From DATFWC01 sp045801465 (GTDB taxonomy: Bacteria > Pseudomonadota > Alphaproteobacteria > Rhizobiales > Xanthobacteraceae), in NCBI GenBank assembly GCA_045801465.1, contig JBJMSU010000142.1, positions 1 to 17,068 of the forward strand: 17,068 nucleotides of DNA, in the 5' to 3' direction. This document shows, one piece after another, positions 13,252 to 17,068 of the stretch. The notes under the pieces were generated by a model that did not search any database, was not told where the DNA came from, and saw only the letters and a list, made by a program, of their open reading frames with translations. Position numbers and translations under genes: made by a program. Each line of letters begins with the position of its first letter. Position 1 is the first letter of the stretch.

Positions 13252-14100
13252 TTACTGGGCCAGCCGCGCGATCTCGTCGGCGAGGTGATGCAGGCCGGCG
13301 ATCAGCCCGGGCCCGCCGCACAACGTGTAGCGGACGGGCAGCGTGATCCGTCGCGAGGGCGGATAGAGCGCCTTGAGGGCCGGGTGGGTGAGAAAGACCG
13401 AGCCCTGGTCGCGCGGCTCATCGACGAGGTTGTGCAGCACCAGGAGATCGGGCCGAATCATGATCAGGCGCTCGAGCGAGACGTACCCACCGATCCCTGC
13501 GGGCGCGCCCGCCGGCGGCTGCAATCCCGCTTCGGCGATCAACCCGGCGGCAAGGCTCGCCGGACCCTCGGTATAACCGCTGCGCTCGACCAGCAGGGCC
13601 GTAGTTGCTTCCGGCCGCGGGACGGCGGCAAGCCTTCGCCGGGCCGCGTCGAGCTGCGCCAGCAAGGCCTCGCCGCGCTCCGGATGCCCGAGCAGCGCGG
13701 CGACGCGTTTGATCTGCTCCCGCGCCGCCGCAATGGTGCTGACGAACTCGACTTCGACGACGCGGAACCCGAGGGCGGTCAGGAGCCGCTGCGTCACCGA
13801 GCGATCGCGCGGGCCGACGAGCACGAGATCGGGATCGAGCGGGATCGTCGATTCGGCGTGCCACGCGAGGCGGCGAAACGACTGCGCCGCGTCGGCCACG
13901 GCGGACAGCGTCCGGTCGGTGGCGTAAGGCGAGAGTCCGGCGATCTGCGCCGGATCGGCAAGCGCGACCGCGAGCTGATCGGTGCAGACGTTGAACGAAA
14001 CCACCCGCCGGGGCTGTGCCATTGCCGGTGCCGCCAGCATGCTCGCGGCGAGAACCAACAGCACGACCGGGATGGCGCGCAGGCGCAAAAGCCGGTTCAT
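13252..14100 (-). CDS. BtuF/FecB-type periplasmic binding protein (cobalamin or iron-complex uptake)
   Basis: The product has 282 residues, starting MNRLLRLRAIPVVLLVLAAS as a clear signal peptide cleaved near AMAQP. The mature part has the two-lobed class III binding-protein pattern with a single long linker helix: VVSFNVCTDQLAVAL, LDPDLVLVGPRD, the helix around AAREQIKRVAALLG, and the second lobe with RPDLLVLHNLV. Such proteins deliver cobalamin, haem or ferric siderophores to FecCD/BtuC-type permeases. The permease and ATPase genes lie divergently next door and should be its partners. The start at 14100 was chosen over an in-frame TTG at 14118 because the signal peptide begins there; the ribosome binding site is weak. 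Ligand identity cannot be settled from sequence. No TonB-dependent receptor or recognisable cobalamin riboswitch is seen. Confidence 0.8.
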   Translation of the reverse strand: MNRLLRLRAIPVVLLVLAASMLAAPAMAQPRRVVSFNVCTDQLAVALADPAQIAGLSPYATDRTLSAVADAAQSFRRLAWHAESTIPLDPDLVLVGPRDRSVTQRLLTALGFRVVEVEFVSTIAAAREQIKRVAALLGHPERGEALLAQLDAARRRLAAVPRPEATTALLVERSGYTEGPASLAAGLIAEAGLQPPAGAPAGIGGYVSLERLIMIRPDLLVLHNLVDEPRDQGSVFLTHPALKALYPPSRRITLPVRYTLCGGPGLIAGLHHLADEIARLAQ

Positions 14101-14172
14101 CCCGGAATCATCACGCAACCCGATTGGAGCGCAAGGCAGAAGTCTGTAGGACAGCCGCCGGAGAGGATGGTC
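14101..14172. promoter_or_regulatory. Short divergent control region of the BtuFCD-like transporter
   Basis: Seventy-two bases separate the two oppositely directed start codons. GGAGAGG (14160-14166) is the ribosome binding site of the permease gene. The space is too short for a full cobalamin riboswitch, and no Fur-box-like palindrome was found by eye. Confidence 0.35.
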
Positions 14173-15180
14173 ATGGCGGCGCGAAGCTACTGGCGGCTCA
14201 ACGCGGCATTCGCAGCCTTGACGCTCGCTCTCATGCTCCTCTCGCTGATGGTGGGGCCGGCCGGGCTGTCGCCGCGAGCAGCGCTCGCCGGCCTCATTAA
14301 CGGCGACGGCCCCGCCGGAATCATCGTGCGCGACATCCGGCTGCCGCGCACGCTGCTCGCGGTGCTGATCGGCGCCACCTTCGGTCTGTCCGGCGCCGCG
14401 CTGCAGGGCTTATTGCGCAACCCGCTGGCCGAACCGGCGCTGTTCGGCGCGCCGCAGGCGGCCGCCGCGGCGTCCTCGTTCGTCATCGCGTTCGGCTTTG
14501 CCGGCGCCATCTCGCTGGCGGTGCCGCTGGCCGGCATTGCCGGCGCGCTCGCCTCGATCGGCGGCCTGGTCGCCATTGCGGGTCGCCGGGCAAGCCTCAC
14601 GGTGACGCTGCTCGCCGGCCTTGCGCTTGCGAGCTTCGCGGGCGCCATGACGGCGCTCATCCTCAACCTCGCGCCGAACCCCTATGCGGCGCTCGAGATC
14701 GCCTTCTGGCTGCTCGGCTCGCTCGAGGACCGCAGCACCGATCACCTCCTCATCGCGGCGCCGTTTTTGCTCGCGAGCTGGATTTTGCTGGCCGCAAATG
14801 CCCGCGCGTATCGGGCGCTGACGATCGGCGAGGACGCCGCCGCGTCGCTCGGCGTCGATCTTGGCCGCGTGCGGGTGATGGTGGTCACCGGCGTGGCGTT
14901 CGGGGTGGGCGCAGCGGTGGCGATCGCCGGCTCCATTGGATTCATCGGCCTGGTCGCGCCGCACCTGGTGCGGCGCGCCGTCGGCGCCGACCCGGCGCGC
15001 GTGCTTCTTCCCGGCGCGCTCGCCGGCGCGGCGCTGCTGACGGCCGCCGATATTACGGTGCGCGCCATTCCGGCCGCCGACGAACTGCGGGTCGGCGTCG
15101 TTACGGCGCTCATTGGGGTGCCGTTCTTCCTCGCCATGATCTTCTCCGAGCGGCGAATGCTCGAAGGAGCGCCATCGTGA
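14173..15180 (+). CDS. FecCD/BtuC-type ABC transporter permease
   Basis: The product is 335 residues with about ten hydrophobic segments, the normal size for a BtuC/FecD-family inner-membrane subunit that imports cobalamin, haem or ferric siderophores. Family motifs are present in order: RLPRTLLAVLIGATFGLSG and LQGLLRNPLAEP near the N-terminus. The GEDAAASLGVDLGRVR cytoplasmic loop, which contacts the ATPase, and GFIGLVAPHLVRRAVG with DPARVLLPGALAG come later. The start at 14173 is preferred over ATG 14167 because GGAGAGG lies 6 bases upstream; the frame runs open far to the left, but that part is opposite the BtuF-like gene and is not coding. Its TGA overlaps the GTG start of the ATPase (GTGA), showing translational coupling. 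Confidence 0.88.
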   Translation: MAARSYWRLNAAFAALTLALMLLSLMVGPAGLSPRAALAGLINGDGPAGIIVRDIRLPRTLLAVLIGATFGLSGAALQGLLRNPLAEPALFGAPQAAAAASSFVIAFGFAGAISLAVPLAGIAGALASIGGLVAIAGRRASLTVTLLAGLALASFAGAMTALILNLAPNPYAALEIAFWLLGSLEDRSTDHLLIAAPFLLASWILLAANARAYRALTIGEDAAASLGVDLGRVRVMVVTGVAFGVGAAVAIAGSIGFIGLVAPHLVRRAVGADPARVLLPGALAGAALLTAADITVRAIPAADELRVGVVTALIGVPFFLAMIFSERRMLEGAPS

Positions 15181-15947
15181 CGCCAGCGCTGGAGGCGACT
15201 GATGTCACCGTCCGCATCGGCGGCCACCTTATTGTCGATGGCGCCAGCCTCACGCTGAAGTCCGGCGAGGTCGTCGCATTGGTCGGTCCGAACGGTGCCG
15301 GCAAGACGACGCTGGTCCGCGCGCTTGCCGGGCTCATTCCCGCCGAAGGTCGCATCGCGCTGCACGGGCGCGCGCTCGAATCCTATTCGCCACGCCAGCG
15401 TGCTCGCGCCATCGCCTATCTGCCGCAAGGCCACGTCTTCCATTGGCCGGTGCCGGTCGCCGCCGTGGTGGCGCTGGGGCGCTATCCCCATGCCGATCTG
15501 TTCTCGGTAGGATCGGACGACGACCGCGCGGCCGTCAGTCGCGCGCTCGCCGCCACCGGGATCGAAAACCTGGCCGACCGCTCGATCGCCACCCTGTCGG
15601 GCGGCGAACGCGCACGCGTGGCGCTGGCGCGGGCGCTCGCAACCGAGGCCACGATCTTGCTGACCGACGAGCCCACCGCGTCGCTCGATCCGCGCCACCA
15701 GTTGGTGGTCATGCAGCTGTTGCGCCGCACCGCCCGGAATGGCGCCGTGCTGGCCGTGGTGCACGACCTGCTGCTGGCGGCGCGCTTTGCCGACCGGATC
15801 ATCGTCATGCACCGCGGCCGCCTGGTGGCCGATGCGCCGCCGCAACAGGCGCTCGCAGCCGGTCAGCTGGCGGACGTGTTCGGCATCGAGACCGTCACGG
15901 TCGACACACCCGACGGCAGCCTGACCATTCCGTGGCGGCCGCTGTGA
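15177..15947 (+). CDS. ABC transporter ATPase of the BtuD/FecE type
   Basis: This 256-residue cytoplasmic ATPase energises the adjoining permease. Visible motifs are Walker A GPNGAGKTT (37-45), the Q-loop Gln84 (YLPQG), the signature LSGGERAR (140-147), Walker B ILLTDEP (160-166), the D-loop SLD (169-171) and the switch His196 (VVHD). The spacing and the ALGRYPH segment after the Q-loop are typical of the iron-siderophore/cobalamin subfamily. The start is GTG at 15177, overlapping the permease stop by 4 bases, with AAGGAG 7 bases upstream. Two hairpins follow its stop directly, consistent with the end of a two-gene transcript. The ligand is unresolved, as for its partners. Confidence 0.9.
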   Translation: MTPALEATDVTVRIGGHLIVDGASLTLKSGEVVALVGPNGAGKTTLVRALAGLIPAEGRIALHGRALESYSPRQRARAIAYLPQGHVFHWPVPVAAVVALGRYPHADLFSVGSDDDRAAVSRALAATGIENLADRSIATLSGGERARVALARALATEATILLTDEPTASLDPRHQLVVMQLLRRTARNGAVLAVVHDLLLAARFADRIIVMHRGRLVADAPPQQALAAGQLADVFGIETVTVDTPDGSLTIPWRPL

Positions 15948-15978
15948 GGGCAGCCATGCCCTGCGCGATGCGTCGCGC
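15948..15978 (+). terminator. Two consecutive hairpins after the transporter ATPase gene
   Basis: GGGCA-GCCA-TGCCC (15948-15961) begins right after the TGA, and GCGCGA-TGCG-TCGCGC (15963-15978) follows one base later. Both stems are perfect (5 and 6 bp) with 4-base loops. No T-run follows, so a terminator or 3'-stabiliser role is inferred from position. Confidence 0.4.
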
Positions 15979-15992
15979 GATCACAATCCTGC

Positions 15993-16030
15993 TGGCGGGC
16001 GTTTAGAAAAAGGCTAATCTGCGCCCGCCA
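15993..16030. repeat. Perfect 9-bp inverted repeat with AT-rich centre
   Basis: TGGCGGGCG (15993-16001) and CGCCCGCCA (16022-16030) are perfect inverted repeats around a 20-base AT-rich centre that includes GAAAAAGGCTAATCT. The element is 76-113 bases upstream of the Tat-signal gene. It could be an operator flanking a promoter for that gene, or a leader hairpin. Read on the minus strand, the centre contains a run of T. Confidence 0.45.
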
Positions 16031-16105
16031 ACGACAAGACGCGTGACCACCAAACAAGGCTGCGGCTGCAAGTGCCGCTCGAACGGTCGCAGCGGGGAGA
16101 ACGCC

Positions 16106-16822
16106 ATGACGGATGAAACGCTTCCACGCCGCCGATTTCTGCTCGGCGCCGGCACCGCGGTTGCGGCAGGCTTGGCCGCGCCGGCCGAGGCGCAAGCGCC
16201 GCAACCGGCATCACCTCCGGCCGCCGCTCCGGCTGCTGCGGGCGAACCCGAGGCGTTGCTGACCTTGACGGCGACTGAGCATGCCTTCTTCGCCGCCGCG
16301 GCCGATACGCTCATTCCGGCCGACGAGCTCTCCCCCGCGGGCAGCGAATGCGGCATTGCCACTTTCATCGACCGGCAGCTGGCGAGCGCCTGGGGCGGCG
16401 GCGCCAAGATGTACCGCAGCGGGCCGTTCCTCAAAGGCAAGCCGGAGCAGGGCTATCAGCTCTCGCTGACGCCGCGCGAGTTTTTCGCCGCCGGCGTCGC
16501 CGCCACCAGTGCATGGACGCGCAAGGCTTATGGCAAGGATTTCGATCGGCTCGACGCGACGCAGCGCGAGCAGGCGCTGAAGACACTGGAAGGCGGAAAG
16601 GCCGAACTCGCCCATTTCGACGGCAAGCAATTCTTCGAGGCGCTGCTCGCCATCACCATGGAAGGCTTCTTTGCCGATCCGATCTATGGCGGCAACCGCA
16701 ACAAGGTCGCCTGGAAGATGGTGGGCTTCCCCGGCCTGCCGGCAACCTACGCCAATGCGATCGAGCAGTATCGCGGCAAGCGCTACGTCGCCGAGCCGCA
16801 ATCGATCGCCGATTTTTCGTGA
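16106..16822 (+). CDS. Gluconate 2-dehydrogenase subunit 3 family protein with Tat signal
   Basis: The 238-residue protein starts with a twin-arginine signal (PRRRFLLGAGTAVAAGLAAPAEA, about residues 7-29), so it is exported folded. An Ala/Pro-rich linker (about 30-50) and a domain of the gluconate 2-dehydrogenase subunit 3 family follow. Family landmarks are LTATEHAFFAAAADTLIPADELSPAG and, near the C-terminus, the Gly/Asn-rich FADPIYGGNRNKVAWKMVGFPG. In the known enzyme the gamma subunit carries the Tat signal that co-exports the GMC flavoprotein subunit, which lacks its own signal. The flavoprotein gene follows here after 10 bases, supporting that arrangement. The start at 16106 was chosen because GGGGAGA lies about 6 bases upstream and the Tat motif comes directly after; an upstream in-frame start at 16043 would add a Cys-rich stretch. 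Sugar substrate unknown. Confidence 0.87.
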   Translation: MTDETLPRRRFLLGAGTAVAAGLAAPAEAQAPQPASPPAAAPAAAGEPEALLTLTATEHAFFAAAADTLIPADELSPAGSECGIATFIDRQLASAWGGGAKMYRSGPFLKGKPEQGYQLSLTPREFFAAGVAATSAWTRKAYGKDFDRLDATQREQALKTLEGGKAELAHFDGKQFFEALLAITMEGFFADPIYGGNRNKVAWKMVGFPGLPATYANAIEQYRGKRYVAEPQSIADFS

Positions 16823-16832
16823 GGAGACCGCC

Positions 16833-17068
16833 ATGGCAACGCGCTTGAAGGAAGTCGATGCCGTCATGGTCGGCATGGGCTGGACCGGCAGCATCATGGC
16901 GCGCGAGCTCACCAAGGCCGGCCTCACCGTCGTCGGCCTCGAGCGCGGCGGAGACCTTATCCCGGGCGAGCACTTTGCCCTGCCCGGCGTGCGAGACGAG
17001 CTGAAATATTTCAACCGCCTCGAGTTGATCCAGGACCCGGCGCTGGAGACGATCACGTTCCGCCACCG
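16833..17068 (+). CDS. GMC-family flavoprotein (gluconate/sorbitol dehydrogenase large subunit type), N-terminal fragment
   Basis: Only the first 78 codons are in the window; the gene runs off the right edge. The start ATG has a GAGGAG box 6 bases upstream and lies 10 bases after the stop of the subunit-3-like gene. The sequence opens with an FAD-binding dinucleotide fold: VDAVMVGMGWTGS (about 8-20, the GxGxxG loop) and GLTVVGLERGGD, ending the second strand with Glu that would bind the ribose of FAD. This is the pattern of GMC oxidoreductases of the membrane-bound gluconate, 2-ketogluconate or sorbitol dehydrogenase group. Those oxidise sugars or polyols in the periplasm and pass electrons to a cytochrome c subunit, usually encoded next. 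There is no signal peptide, which fits hitch-hiking export with the Tat partner. Confidence 0.85.
   Translation, partial: MATRLKEVDAVMVGMGWTGSIMARELTKAGLTVVGLERGGDLIPGEHFALPGVRDELKYFNRLELIQDPALETITFRH

Noticed and set aside
13285..14172. Long in-frame plus-strand extension upstream of the permease
   Set aside because: It is opposite the BtuF-like gene, has no hydrophobic or family sequence, and a good ribosome binding site marks the permease start at 14173.
14101..14172. Possible cobalamin riboswitch or Fur box
   Set aside because: The region is too short for a full riboswitch and no matching conserved element or palindrome was seen by eye.
16043..16105. Upstream start adding a Cys-rich stretch to the Tat-signal protein
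   Set aside because: The twin-arginine motif would be pushed far from the N-terminus, and GGGGAGA supports the start at 16106.
1..17068. Search for tRNA genes, CRISPR arrays, insertion sequences and toxin-antitoxin or phage defence genes
   Set aside because: No repeat-spacer pattern, cloverleaf-like sequence, transposase motif or defence domain could be supported on either strand.

Overview
The window is about 17 kb of high-GC DNA with tightly packed genes, several 4-base start/stop overlaps and GGAGG-type ribosome binding sites. Gene content and codon use (Bug-type and NMT1-type solute-binding proteins, an LVIVD-repeat protein, aromatic ring-cleavage enzymes, gluconate-dehydrogenase-like subunits) point to a soil alphaproteobacterium of the Hyphomicrobiales (Bradyrhizobium/Rhodopseudomonas-like). 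That placement is inference from style, not from a marker gene. No rRNA, tRNA, CRISPR array, transposase or phage gene was seen. || Layout. 1-204: 3' end of an N-formylglutamate amidohydrolase family gene, convergent with a LysE-type exporter (212-829, minus). 934-2941 (minus): a secreted LVIVD-repeat protein followed by a small secreted Cys-containing protein. 3028-6192 (minus): a catabolic block of SDR dehydrogenase, bicupin gentisate/salicylate-type ring-cleavage dioxygenase and maleylacetate-reductase-like enzyme. A SnoaL/NTF2-fold protein (6262-6861, plus) diverges from it. 6862-7255 is a 394-base gap with a strong hairpin. 7256-9418 (plus): a single-domain MetE-like zinc methyltransferase paired with an NMT1-type solute-binding protein that has no signal peptide. 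9600-12715 (minus): FAH-family hydrolase, Bug solute-binding protein and two tandem FMN reductases. 12835-13242 (plus): a divergent RidA-like protein. 13252-15947: a BtuF-like binding protein (minus) facing away from a FecCD/BtuC-type permease and its ATPase (plus). 16106-end (plus): a Tat-exported gluconate-dehydrogenase-subunit-3-like protein and the start of its GMC flavoprotein partner. || How the genes may work together. 3.0-13.2 kb reads as one accessory catabolic region. The bicupin dioxygenase would open a gentisate- or salicylate-like ring. The FAH-family hydrolase is the kind of enzyme that cleaves the resulting acylpyruvate. The SDR, the maleylacetate-reductase-like enzyme and the NAD(P)H-dependent flavin reductases supply redox steps, the Bug and NMT1 proteins would bind the substrate, and the RidA-like protein may handle a reactive intermediate. 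No maleylpyruvate isomerase, no oxygenase partner for the flavin reductases, and no transporter membrane subunits for either solute-binding protein are present here. The true substrate cannot be read from the sequence. The BtuFCD-like transporter and the gluconate-dehydrogenase-like genes look like separate units. || The items most worth checking are the unusual pairing of bicupin dioxygenase with a maleylacetate-reductase-like gene, the MetE-like/leaderless binding-protein pair, the family-atypical residues in the FAH and RidA proteins, and several strong inverted repeats between genes.
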